From the NCBI RefSeq assembly GCF_022829635.1, contig NZ_JAKSYO010000125.1, forward strand, positions 62,001 to 126,000: a DNA stretch of 64,000 nucleotides, in the 5' to 3' direction. Positions within the stretch are counted from its first letter, which is position 1. Each line of letters opens with the position of its first letter. The position numbers were made by a program, and so were the translations under genes. Positions 8,289-16,353 of this stretch are shown piece after piece. This DNA is from Methylobacterium sp. E-066. Its GTDB lineage: Bacteria; Pseudomonadota; Alphaproteobacteria; Rhizobiales; Beijerinckiaceae. Under the pieces are notes generated by a model that did no database searches, had not been told where the DNA came from, and worked only from the letters and a program-made list of their open reading frames with translations.

Positions 8289-9386
8289 TCAGGCGTCGAG
8301 CTGCCCGATGACCGCCTCCGCAAGCGACAAGCTGGACGTCAGCCCCGGGCTCTCGATCCCGAACAGGTGGACGATCCCGGGGAGCCCGTGCTCAGCCGGT
8401 CCGTCGATCCAAAAGTCCGCCGCCGGCTCGCCCGGGCCGGTGAGCTTCGGACGCAACCCGGCGTAGTCCGGGTAGAGCGCCGCGTCCGGCAGGCCCGGCC
8501 AGTAGCGGCGGATCGCGCCGTAGAAACTGTCCGCCCTCTGCGGGTCCACCTGGTAGTCGAAGCGCTCAACCCATTCCACGTCGGGCCCGAACCGGGTGCG
8601 GCCGGCGAGATCGAGGGTGAGGTGGATGCCCAGGCCGCCGTCGATCCGCGGCGCCGGATAGATCAGGCGCGAGAAAGCCGGCTTTCCGGTGCAACCGAAG
8701 TAATTCCCCCGCGCCAGGCGCAGCACCGGCACCCGGTCGGCCGGATAGCCCTCCGTCCGCGCCGCGAGGGTGGGTGCTCCGAAGCTCGCGGCGTTGATGA
8801 CGGCGTCGAAGGCCATCGCCCCCGGCTCGCTGCCGCCGAAGGCCGCGTGCCATTGGCCGTCCCGCCGGGACAGGCGCTCTACCGGCGTGCGCAGCGCCAG
8901 GGCGCCGCCGTGATCCTCGATCACGCCGAGGAGCGCCAGCATCAGCGCGTGGCTGTCGACGATCCCGGTTCGGGGCGCATGCAGGGCCAGCGTGCAGGCG
9001 AGGCTGGGCTCCAGGCGCTTGGCCGCCGCGGTGTCGAGCAGCTCCAGGTCGGGGACGCCGTTCGCCTCGCCCTGCTGGCGGATCGCCGCGATCGTGTCGG
9101 CCTCCGCGTCGTCGCCGGCGACGATCAACTTGCCGCAGGCGCGATGTGGCACCCCGTGATTCGCGCAGAAGTTGTACAACTTCTCGGCGCCATCCACGCA
9201 GTGGCGGGCGCGCGCGGAACCGGACGGGTAGTACATGCCGCCATGGATCACCTCGGAGCTGCGGGCCGAGACGCCGGTCCCGAACGCCGCCTCGGCCTCC
9301 GCCACGATAACGGCATGCCCGTTCAGGGCAAAGGCCCGTCCCACGGCCAAGCCGACGACACCGGCACCGACAACCAGAACCTCCAT
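8289..9386 (-). CDS. FAD-dependent oxidoreductase, L-2-hydroxyglutarate oxidase-like
   Basis: 365 residues. An N-terminal dinucleotide fold (VLVVGAGVVGLAVGRAFA) is followed by the DAO motif SARSSEVIHGGMYYPSGS, very similar to LhgO/L2HGDH. GNYFGCTG and the C-terminal GLRPKLTGPG with HLFGIESPGLTSSLSLAE complete the FAD-binding pattern. LhgO oxidises L-2-hydroxyglutarate to 2-oxoglutarate at the membrane, passing electrons to quinone. The ATG at 9386 is preferred because GAGAGG precedes it by 7 bases; a TTG two codons upstream is the alternative. No neighbour gives further substrate clues. Confidence 0.88.
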   Translation of the reverse strand: MEVLVVGAGVVGLAVGRAFALNGHAVIVAEAEAAFGTGVSARSSEVIHGGMYYPSGSARARHCVDGAEKLYNFCANHGVPHRACGKLIVAGDDAEADTIAAIRQQGEANGVPDLELLDTAAAKRLEPSLACTLALHAPRTGIVDSHALMLALLGVIEDHGGALALRTPVERLSRRDGQWHAAFGGSEPGAMAFDAVINAASFGAPTLAARTEGYPADRVPVLRLARGNYFGCTGKPAFSRLIYPAPRIDGGLGIHLTLDLAGRTRFGPDVEWVERFDYQVDPQRADSFYGAIRRYWPGLPDAALYPDYAGLRPKLTGPGEPAADFWIDGPAEHGLPGIVHLFGIESPGLTSSLSLAEAVIGQLDA

Positions 9387-9688
9387 GCGCAACCCTCTCG
9401 GCTCTCGGCCCTACAGGTCCGGTGAGTCTTCAATACCGCACCCGAGCCGCCGCATAGGCCGCGTGTTAATTCGACATTGACCTGAATTATCAATTCTAAG
9501 TAGAAACAGCCGCGCAATAGATGCTCGCAGTGGTTGTAAGCGTAGCGAGCCGGCGCATAATGCCACCACGCGCTGCCCCAGGGCGGACCGGATTTCTGTT
9601 CCGGGCTCCATCACCGGCAGCCGACAGCACTGCCCTCTATCGACCCGACAAAGCCGCATCGTCCGACTAAAAACCTTGGGAGATGACA
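9387..9688. other. Divergent intergenic region, relatively AT-rich
   Basis: About 300 bases between the divergent flavoprotein and MucR-like genes. The part at about 9465-9530 is visibly richer in A and T than the surroundings. Ros/MucR proteins commonly bind AT-rich DNA with T-A steps and often repress themselves, so this may hold an autoregulatory site. That is inference; I see no clear operator or ORF. Confidence 0.4.
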
Positions 9689-10096
9689 ATGCTGACGACC
9701 TCTCCGAGCGTCGAACTCGCCGCCAAGATCCTAAGCGCCTACGTGACCAAGAACAGCGTGCCGGCCGCCGTTCTCCCGAGCCTTTTGTCCGAAGTTCACC
9801 GCTCGATCACGGCGCTCGATGCGCCGGTGGAGCGGCAGGTCCAGCGGCCGACCGAGGCACAAATCCGCGCCTCGATCCGGCCTGACACGATCATGAGCTT
9901 CGAGGACGGCAAGTCCTACAAGGCCTTGCGCCGGCACCTGACCCTGCGCGGCCTCACCCCGGAGGCCTACAAGGCCAAGTGGGGCCTGCCGGTGGATTAC
10001 CCCCTGGTCTCGGCGGCCTACAGCGCCCGGCGCTCGAAGATCTCGCGCGAGATCGGGCTCGGCCAGAAGCTGCGGATGCAGCAGGCGGCGGAATAA
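9689..10096 (+). CDS. Ros/MucR family transcriptional regulator lacking zinc ligands
   Basis: 135 residues. The N-terminal oligomerisation region begins with VELAAKILSAYVTKN, and the DNA-binding domain contains KSYKALRRHLTLRGLTPEAYKAKWGL plus DYPLV and SARRSKISREIGLG, all typical of Ros/MucR. The zinc site is not conserved: the two Cys of the usual C-x2-C become Ser and Asp in SFEDG, and the second His position is occupied by Arg/Gly (HLTLRG), leaving one His. Zinc-less members are known, for example in Mesorhizobium. ATG 9689 has GGGAG 6 bases upstream; ATG 9683 has no spacing. Targets are unknown. Confidence 0.9.
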   Translation: MLTTSPSVELAAKILSAYVTKNSVPAAVLPSLLSEVHRSITALDAPVERQVQRPTEAQIRASIRPDTIMSFEDGKSYKALRRHLTLRGLTPEAYKAKWGLPVDYPLVSAAYSARRSKISREIGLGQKLRMQQAAE

Positions 10097-10119
10097 CGAC
10101 GGTTGACGTCATGTCGGGC

Positions 10120-10150
10120 AGGGCCGGCCGTGTGCGTCACGGCCGGCCTT
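10120..10150. terminator. Bidirectional hairpin terminator between mucR-like gene and glucosidase
   Basis: Perfect 11-bp stem GGCCGGCCGTG (10122-10132) / CACGGCCGGCC (10138-10148) with loop TGCGT, just after the mucR-like stop and overlapping the stop of the opposing gene. There is no long T-run. Confidence 0.6.
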
Positions 10151-12788
10151 CCGCCGTCGAAACCTCTTGGATCAGCAGGGCCACGAGGCCGGACCAGCCG
10201 GTCTGATGCGAGGCGCCGACACCACGTCCGGTGTCGCCGTGGTAATATTCGTAGAACAGCACCAGATCCCGGAAATGCGGGTCCTCCTGCTCGATCCGGC
10301 TGTCTCCGTAGACCGGTCGGTGCCCATCCGAGCCGCGGGTCGAGAGGCCAATGAGGCGTCGCGACAGTTTCTCCGCGATCTCCCGGAGCGAGTAGGTCCG
10401 CCCCGAGCCGGTCGGCGCCTCGACGCGGAAATCCGGGCCGTAATAGGCGAAGAACTGGTTCAGCCCGGCGATCAGCAAATAATTGACCGGCATCCAGACC
10501 GGCCCGCGCCAGTTCGAATTGCCGCCGAACAGGCGGGAGCGCGATTCCGCCGGTTCGTAGGCGAGCCCCATGTCCCGGCCGTCCCAGGGGAAGCAGAACG
10601 GCTGGTCCGCATAGCTGCGCGAGACCGCCCGCAACCCATGCTCCGACAGGAACTCCGCCGGGTCGAGGGCCCGGTGCAGCAAGGCCTTCAGCCGGTGGCC
10701 GCGCAGCAGCGACAGCAGCACGGTCTGACCTTCGCCGGGTACGCTCCAGCGCGAGACCAGGGCCGCCAGGTCCGGGCGGTTTTCCAGGAAGAACCGCATC
10801 CGGTTCCGGAGCGCGGGCAGCTTGTCCAGATCATGCGCGCTGATCGTCGTGACCGCGAAGATCGGGATCAGGCCGACCATGGTCCGCACCCGGATCGGCA
10901 GGCGGTGACCGTCGCGGGTCTCGATGACGTCGTAGAAGAACCCGTCCGCCTCGTCCCAGACGCCGTCGCCGGTCGCCGCCGCGATGAGCAGAAAGTGCTC
11001 GAAGAACTTTTCCGCCATGTCCTCGTAGGTCGGGTCCTGGAGCGCCAGCTCGATGGCGATGCGCATCAGGTTGAGGGCGTAGGCCGCCATCCAGGCGGTC
11101 GCGTCGGACTGGGTGAGGGTGGCGCCGTCGCCGACCGGCTTCGAGCGGTCGAAGATGCCGATATTATCGAGCCCCAGGAAACCGCCCTGGAACAGGTTGC
11201 GGTCGTCGGAATCCTTGCGGTTCACCCACCAGGTGAAGTTCAGGGTCAGCTTGTTGAAGATCCGCTTGAGGAACACGTGGTCGGGGGTGCCGGTGAGCGC
11301 CCGGTCCAGCTCGAACACCCGCCAGGCGGCGAGACCGTGGATCGGCGGGTTGGCATCCCCGAACCCCCATTCGTAGGCCGGCAGCGCCGCATTCGGGTGG
11401 GCATAGGCCTCGTCCACCAGCAGCAGGAGCTGGTTCTTGGCGAAATCCGGGTCGATCAGCGCGAACACGATCGCCTGGAGGGCGAGGTCCCAGGAGGCGA
11501 ACCAGGGGTATTCCCAGGCATCCGGCATCGAGATGATGTCGTTGGCGCGCAGATGCGCCCAATCGGCGTTGCGGCCGTGCCGGCGCGCGGGGGCGGGGGC
11601 CGGCTGCGCCGGATCGCCGGCCAGCCATTCGCGCACGTCGTAATGATAAAGCTGCTTCGACCACAGCATGCCGGCCAGCGCCTGCCGCTGCACGAGCCGC
11701 ATCTCGGGATCGGGGATCGCGGCCTGCAGGGCGCCGTAGAACGCATCCGCCTCGTCCTCGCGGGCCGCGAACACCGCATCGAAATCCGCGAAGGGCTCGC
11801 CGGGCGCGGTCTCGGGGCGCAGCCGCAACCGCAGGGTGCGCGACTCGCTGGGGCCGAGATGCAGGTCGTAACGGGCCGCGCATTTCGTGCCGGACAGATG
11901 GTTGGCCGCCCCCGCCTCGCCCTGGACGACGCGCCGATCGATCCCGTCCTTGTAGAACCCGGCCTCCGGGCCGGTGCCGAACAGCCGGTGGGTGTTGGTC
12001 TCGTTCTCGGTGAACAGCAACTCGGCCGCGTCCTCGGCGAAGAAGCGCATCGGCGCCACGCTCGGATGGCGCGCCCAGACAGACCCGTCCGAGCCGGCGG
12101 ACAGCTCCGGCTTCTCGGTGCCGGCCTTCCACGACCACAGGTTCCGGGCCCAGAGCTGCGGCAGCAGGGTGAGGTCGGCGGTTTCGGGACCGCGATTGGT
12201 GGCGGTGACCCGCATCAGCACGTCGTCGGGGCCGGCCTTGGCGTAGGCGATCTCGACATCGAAGTAGCGGCCTTCGTCGAACAGGCCGGTCTCGAGCAGC
12301 TCGAATTCCGGATCGTCGAGGCCGCGGCGGCGGTTCTCTTCGAGCAGGCGCTCGTAGGGGAACGCGCCCTGCGGGTACTTGTAGAGCATCCGCATGAAGG
12401 CGTGGGTCGGAACGCCGTCGAGGTAGTAATAGAGCTCCTTCACGTCCTCGCCGTGGTTGCCCTCGGCGTTGGTGAGGCCGAACAGGCGCTCCTTCAGGAT
12501 CGGGTCGCGGCCGTTCCACAGGGCGAGCGCGAGGCACCAGTTCAGGTGCCGGTCGCCGAAGCCGCCGATCCCGTCCTCGCCCCACCGATAGGCCCGGGAC
12601 CGGGCGTGGTCGTGGGGCAGCGAATCCCAGGCCTCGCCGTCGGCGCTGTAATCCTCACGCACCGTGCCCCATTGCCGATCGCTGAGATACGGCCCCCAGC
12701 GCCGCCAGGCCGGATCGGTCCGCGCCTGCACGAGCCGCTGCCCCTCCACGGTCTCGAAGAGGCCCGGGACGCCGTTCGGCTTGGTCAT
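10137..12788 (-). CDS. GH63/MGH1-like glucosidase, large
   Basis: 883 residues. It resembles the bacterial MGH1-like/GH63 (alpha/alpha)6-barrel glucosidases. An N-terminal beta-rich domain (about 1-370) contains DRHLNWCLALALWNGRDP and NAEGNHGEDVKELYYYLD. The barrel begins around ANDIISMPDAWEYPWFASWDLA with acidic candidates for catalysis. The C-terminal part holds NSNWRGPVWMPVNYLLI and DGHRPVYGDS. There is no signal peptide, so it is probably cytoplasmic. Substrates for this clade are oligosaccharides or compatible-solute glucosides; the exact one cannot be read here. It starts at ATG 12788 and stands alone on its strand. Confidence 0.85.
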   Translation of the reverse strand: MTKPNGVPGLFETVEGQRLVQARTDPAWRRWGPYLSDRQWGTVREDYSADGEAWDSLPHDHARSRAYRWGEDGIGGFGDRHLNWCLALALWNGRDPILKERLFGLTNAEGNHGEDVKELYYYLDGVPTHAFMRMLYKYPQGAFPYERLLEENRRRGLDDPEFELLETGLFDEGRYFDVEIAYAKAGPDDVLMRVTATNRGPETADLTLLPQLWARNLWSWKAGTEKPELSAGSDGSVWARHPSVAPMRFFAEDAAELLFTENETNTHRLFGTGPEAGFYKDGIDRRVVQGEAGAANHLSGTKCAARYDLHLGPSESRTLRLRLRPETAPGEPFADFDAVFAAREDEADAFYGALQAAIPDPEMRLVQRQALAGMLWSKQLYHYDVREWLAGDPAQPAPAPARRHGRNADWAHLRANDIISMPDAWEYPWFASWDLALQAIVFALIDPDFAKNQLLLLVDEAYAHPNAALPAYEWGFGDANPPIHGLAAWRVFELDRALTGTPDHVFLKRIFNKLTLNFTWWVNRKDSDDRNLFQGGFLGLDNIGIFDRSKPVGDGATLTQSDATAWMAAYALNLMRIAIELALQDPTYEDMAEKFFEHFLLIAAATGDGVWDEADGFFYDVIETRDGHRLPIRVRTMVGLIPIFAVTTISAHDLDKLPALRNRMRFFLENRPDLAALVSRWSVPGEGQTVLLSLLRGHRLKALLHRALDPAEFLSEHGLRAVSRSYADQPFCFPWDGRDMGLAYEPAESRSRLFGGNSNWRGPVWMPVNYLLIAGLNQFFAYYGPDFRVEAPTGSGRTYSLREIAEKLSRRLIGLSTRGSDGHRPVYGDSRIEQEDPHFRDLVLFYEYYHGDTGRGVGASHQTGWSGLVALLIQEVSTAEGRP

Positions 12789-12930
12789 GCGCTCGCTGTC
12801 CCGGTTCGGTGTCTGACTTCGTGCCCGGATATTGCCGCGGTTCGGCGGGGAGAAGTCAATTCCGGGGCGCGGCCTTTCCGGTCGCGCTCATCCATTCTGC
12901 AAGCGGCATTCCGGCGACCGCGAAGTGACC

Positions 12931-13054
12931 CACCCCGTCATTCCGGGGCGCTGTAGGCGAGCCCGGAATCCAGAGCCGCCGACATTGCAAGGCCTTGCGC
13001 CACCTGTGTTTCTGGATTCCGGGCGCCGCTTCGCGGCCCCGGAATGACGGGGTG
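12931..13054. repeat. Dispersed palindromic repeat, GTCATTCCGGGGC family
   Basis: Outer arms CACCCCGTCATTCCGGGGC and GCCCCGGAATGACGGGGTG are inverted copies (19 of 20 matching). A second nested pair is built on CCCGGAATCCAG / CTGGATTCCGGG, with an internal spacer. It lies in the gap between the glucosidase and the HAD gene and encodes nothing recognisable. It is probably a miniature non-autonomous or REP-like element; no transposase is nearby. Confidence 0.85.
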
Positions 13055-13186
13055 GGGGCGCGGGCGGCGGCGCAGATCCTGGACCGTTGGGAGAAGCGTA
13101 TGTCTCGATGCGGGGTCCTGAAAGCCTGTTTGACCGCGTGATCGCACTCGCACCACGGTTTTAGTCGATCGAGATCCCGATCTCTC

Positions 13187-13300
13187 CCCTCATCCTGAGG
13201 TTCTGCGCAGCAGCCTCGAAGGAGCCCTCCAGGGATCGCCCGGCTGGCTGGAGGGCTCCTTCGAGGCCTCCGCTTCGCTCCGTCGCCTCAGGATGAGGGG
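13187..13300. repeat. Dispersed palindromic repeat, CTCATCCTGAGG family
   Basis: Outer arms CCCCTCATCCTGAGG and CCTCAGGATGAGGGG enclose a long inner stem, TCGAAGGAGCCCTCCAG / CTGGAGGGCTCCTTCGA. It sits only about 130 bases from the previous element, which belongs to a different family. A decayed copy is at 54737-54857. The remaining bases at 12789-12930, 13055-13186 and 13301-13353 show no gene. Confidence 0.85.
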
Positions 13301-13353
13301 GTTGGGTGGGATAGACGCATCAAACAGGTTCCGAGTGACCGCATTGAGCGCGG

Positions 13354-14019
13354 TTAGCGGACGCCGACGACGCGCAACCCGTCCGGCCCGGCATCGACGG
13401 TCAGCGCGCGATAATCCGGGATCGTCGCATGCCGCGTCTCGATCGGCGCATGATGGGTGGCGGTGACCACCACGACGCTGGCGCCCGCCGCCTCGCCGGC
13501 CCGGATGCCGGCCGGGGCATCCTCGAACACCAGGCAATCCGCAGCCGCGACGCCCAGGCGCTCGGCGCCCAGCAAAAAGCAATCGGGGGCGGGTTTGCCC
13601 TGATCGATGTCCTCGGCGGCGACGAGTACGGCCGGGACCGGCATGGCGGTGGCCTCCAGGCGGCGCAGGGCGAGTTGCCGGGGCGCCGAGGTCACGATCG
13701 CCCAACGCTCCGCAGGAAGCGCCCGCAGGAAGGCCCGGGCGCCCGGGATCTCGGCGATGTCGCCGACATCCTCGATCTCCGCCCGGGTGATCGCCGCGGC
13801 CTCGGCCTCGGGATCGACGCCGGGCAGGCCGAGCCGGCGGATCGTGTCCACCGAGCGCACGCCATGGATCGTCGGCAGGAAGGTCGCCACGTCGAGGCCG
13901 TGGCCTTGCGCCCAGCGCGTCCAGGCCCGCTCCGCCGAGGCGATCGAGCTGATGATCGTGCCGTCCATGTCGAACAGGAAGGCGGAAAAGCGGCGCGTCG
14001 GGAGTGTTTCGAGACTCAT
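13354..14019 (-). CDS. HAD-IA family sugar phosphatase-like hydrolase
   Basis: 221 residues. HAD motif I is FLFDMDGTII (catalytic Asp at about 16), motif II VTSAPR, motif III the Lys in DIDQGKPAPDCFLLGAERLG, and motif IV VFEDAPAGIRAGEAAG. A helical cap lies between motifs I and II. This matches the DogA/GppA-like phosphatases of sugar phosphates and related phosphoglycolate phosphatases. The substrate is not determined by the sequence. It is probably monocistronic. Confidence 0.9.
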   Translation of the reverse strand: MSLETLPTRRFSAFLFDMDGTIISSIASAERAWTRWAQGHGLDVATFLPTIHGVRSVDTIRRLGLPGVDPEAEAAAITRAEIEDVGDIAEIPGARAFLRALPAERWAIVTSAPRQLALRRLEATAMPVPAVLVAAEDIDQGKPAPDCFLLGAERLGVAAADCLVFEDAPAGIRAGEAAGASVVVVTATHHAPIETRHATIPDYRALTVDAGPDGLRVVGVR

Positions 14020-14102
14020 GCCCGAGGGCTACGCGGGCCGGGGCGGGCGGACAACCGCGCCGCACGCACGGCCGCTGCCCGCCCGGTCGCCGTTGACCGG
14101 CC

Positions 14103-14339
14103 TCAGGACTCTTCGGTCTCGGAGCCGGGCGCCTGCCGGTTGGCTGCATGGTCCTGGTACTGGTCGGTCTGGACCGCCTTGCCATCGAGTCCGCGTTCGT
14201 CGCCGTGGCGAGACTTGTCCCGGTTGCTCAGGACCTCGTTCTCGCCGAGCACGCCGTCCGGCAGATCGGTCATGCCGCCGCTGCCCGAGCCCTTGCCCTG
14301 ACCGCCCGGGCCCATGTGGTGCTTGTCGGCCTTCGCCAT
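14103..14339 (-). CDS. Small hydrophilic, probably disordered protein
   Basis: 78 residues, starting at ATG 14339 with GAGGAG upstream. It is Gly-, Asp- and Gln-rich without hydrophobic segments; recognisable bits are MGPGGQGKGSGSGG and LPDGVLGENEVLSNRDKSRHG. It resembles the small disordered proteins at 37.5-38.3 kb in composition but is not clearly homologous. Similar short proteins occur in Methylobacterium, often of stress type, which is inference. It is transcribed divergently from trpA. Confidence 0.7.
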   Translation of the reverse strand: MAKADKHHMGPGGQGKGSGSGGMTDLPDGVLGENEVLSNRDKSRHGDERGLDGKAVQTDQYQDHAANRQAPGSETEES

Positions 14340-14526
14340 GTCGCGCTCCTCATCTTCCAGGGGGTGGACGCCGGGAGATGGAGTCTGCGATCCGTCCGAC
14401 AAGGCGGGGTCCGGCCACCGCGAGGCCGCAGGGGCGAGCGCTTCACGGGCCGACGCCGATGGTGTAGCGCGGAGGTAATCCTGGGCCGGATCCCGTCCCT
14501 TCGTCGCGAAAACCCGTATCAGATCC

Positions 14527-15366
14527 ATGCCGAGCCGCATCGACGCCACCTTCGCCCGCGCCCGCGCGGAGAACCGGGCCGTCCTCGTCACCTACGTGAT
14601 GGCGGGCGATCCCGACCCGGAGACCTCCCTAGAGGTTCTGAAGGCGCTGCCCGGCGCCGGCGCCGATATCCTGGAATTCGGCCTGCCCTTCACGGACCCG
14701 ATGGCCGACGGCCCGGCGATCCAGGCTGCGGGCCTGCGCGCTCTCAAGGCTGGCCAGGGCGTCGCCGGTACCCTCGACCTCGTGCGCCGCTTCCGCGCGG
14801 AGAATGACGGCACGCCGATCGTGCTGATGGGCTACTTCAACCCGATCCACACCTACGGGGTCGAGCGGTTTCTGGACGACGCCGTGGCGGCCGGGGTCGA
14901 CGGGCTGATCGTCGTCGACCTGCCGCCGGAAGAGGATTCCGAGCTGTGCCTGCCGGCCTTGGCCAAGGGGCTCGCCTTCATCCGGCTCGCCACGCCCACC
15001 ACCGACGAGCGCCGGCTCCCGGCCGTGCTCGCGAACACCGCAGGCTTCGTCTACTACGTGTCGATCACCGGCATCACCGGCACGGCGACGCCGGATTTCG
15101 GCAAGGTCTCGGAGGCGGTCGCCCGCATCCGCCGCCACACAGACCTGCCCGTGGTGGTGGGTTTCGGGGTGAAGACCGGCGCCCACGCGACGGCGATCGC
15201 CAAGGGCGCCGACGGCGTCGTGGTCGGCTCGGCGCTGGTGGACACGCTGGTCCGCTCGCTCGATGCCGAGGGACGGCCTCAGGCCGGCACCGTCCCGGCC
15301 GTGGAGGCGCTGGTGCGGGACCTCGCCGCCGGCGTCCGCGCGGGAGGCGTGGACCGGGCGGCCTGA
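14527..15366 (+). CDS. trpA: Tryptophan synthase alpha chain
   Basis: 279 residues, a complete TIM barrel. The catalytic Glu is in [20 protein letters not shown] (about residue 48), and the catalytic Asp is in the same segment (DPMADG). [22 protein letters not shown] and the phosphate-binding [12 protein letters not shown] and [13 protein letters not shown] are all present. It cleaves indole-3-glycerol phosphate and passes indole to TrpB. trpB is not upstream: a small divergent gene lies there. accD and folC follow at 82 and 8 bases, the usual alphaproteobacterial order. Confidence 0.98.
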   Translation: MPSRIDATFARARAENRAVLVTYVMAGDPDPETSLEVLKALPGAGADILEFGLPFTDPMADGPAIQAAGLRALKAGQGVAGTLDLVRRFRAENDGTPIVLMGYFNPIHTYGVERFLDDAVAAGVDGLIVVDLPPEEDSELCLPALAKGLAFIRLATPTTDERRLPAVLANTAGFVYYVSITGITGTATPDFGKVSEAVARIRRHTDLPVVVGFGVKTGAHATAIAKGADGVVVGSALVDTLVRSLDAEGRPQAGTVPAVEALVRDLAAGVRAGGVDRAA

Positions 15367-15448
15367 GCCTGGGATTCCCGCGCCCCCTGGCGCCGGGGGA
15401 TCCACCACCTGATATCAGCGCGAGCTTGAAGCGAACGGACACGAGTCG

Positions 15449-16345
15449 ATGGTCGAACCGATGAACTGGATCTCGGAGGTGGTGCGCCCCCGGATCAAGA
15501 CCCTGTTCAAGCGCGAGACGCCGGAGAATCTCTGGGTCAAGTGCCCGGATACCGGCCAGATGGTGTTCCACAAGGAGGTGGAGGCCAACCATTGGGTGAT
15601 CCCCGGCTCCGAGCATCACTTGAAGATGAGCGCCGCCGCGCGCCTCAAGATGATGTTCGACGAGGGCACCTGGATCGACGTGGCGCTCCCCGAGGTCGCC
15701 ACCGACCCGCTTAAGTTCCGCGACGAGAAGCGCTACGTCGACCGGCTCAAGGAGGCCCGCGCCAAGACCGGGCTGCAGGACGCGTTCAAGATCGGCTTCG
15801 GCCGGGTTGGCGGCCTGCCGATGACCCTGGCGGCGCAGGAATTCGGCTTCATGGCCGGCTCCCTCGGCATGGCGGCGGGCGAGGCCTTCGTGCGCGGTGC
15901 CGAGACCGCCCTGGAGAAGCGTACGCCGTACGTGCTGTTCTCGGCCTCGGGCGGCGCCCGCATGCAGGAGGGCATCCTGTCGCTGATGCAGATGCCCCGG
16001 ACCACCGTGGCGGTGCGCCGACTCAACGCCGCGCGCCTGCCCTATATCGTGGTGCTGACCAACCCGACCACCGGTGGCGTCACCGCCTCCTACGCCATGC
16101 TCGGCGACGTGCATCTCGCCGAACCGGGCGCGCTGATCTGCTTCGCCGGCCCCCGTGTGATCGAGCAGACCATCCGGGAGAAGCTGCCGGACGGGTTCCA
16201 GCGCGCCGAGTACCTGCGCGAGCACGGCATGGTCGACCAAGTGGTCCACCGGCACGCCCTGAAGGAGACGATCGCCCGGATCTGCGGCCTCCTGACCAAC
16301 GCCGCGACAGCCGAGGCGCCGGGTCCCGCCCAGGCCGCGGCCTAG
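15449..16345 (+). CDS. accD: Acetyl-CoA carboxylase carboxyltransferase subunit beta
   Basis: 298 residues. The carboxyltransferase core is intact: [57 protein letters not shown] and the C-terminal [19 protein letters not shown]. It forms the A2B2 carboxyltransferase with AccA. The N-terminal zinc ribbon is degenerate: in [11 protein letters not shown] only the first Cys of the first pair remains, and the second pair is replaced ([12 protein letters not shown]). This zinc-free form is typical of Hyphomicrobiales AccD. folC follows 8 bases later in the same operon. Confidence 0.98.
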   Translation: MVEPMNWISEVVRPRIKTLFKRETPENLWVKCPDTGQMVFHKEVEANHWVIPGSEHHLKMSAAARLKMMFDEGTWIDVALPEVATDPLKFRDEKRYVDRLKEARAKTGLQDAFKIGFGRVGGLPMTLAAQEFGFMAGSLGMAAGEAFVRGAETALEKRTPYVLFSASGGARMQEGILSLMQMPRTTVAVRRLNAARLPYIVVLTNPTTGGVTASYAMLGDVHLAEPGALICFAGPRVIEQTIREKLPDGFQRAEYLREHGMVDQVVHRHALKETIARICGLLTNAATAEAPGPAQAAA

Positions 16346-16353
16346 CCCGCCGC

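Noticed and set aside
10167..12956. 929-codon plus-strand frame over the glucosidase
   Set aside because: Its translation is low-complexity and mirrors the real minus-strand enzyme, which has full family motifs.
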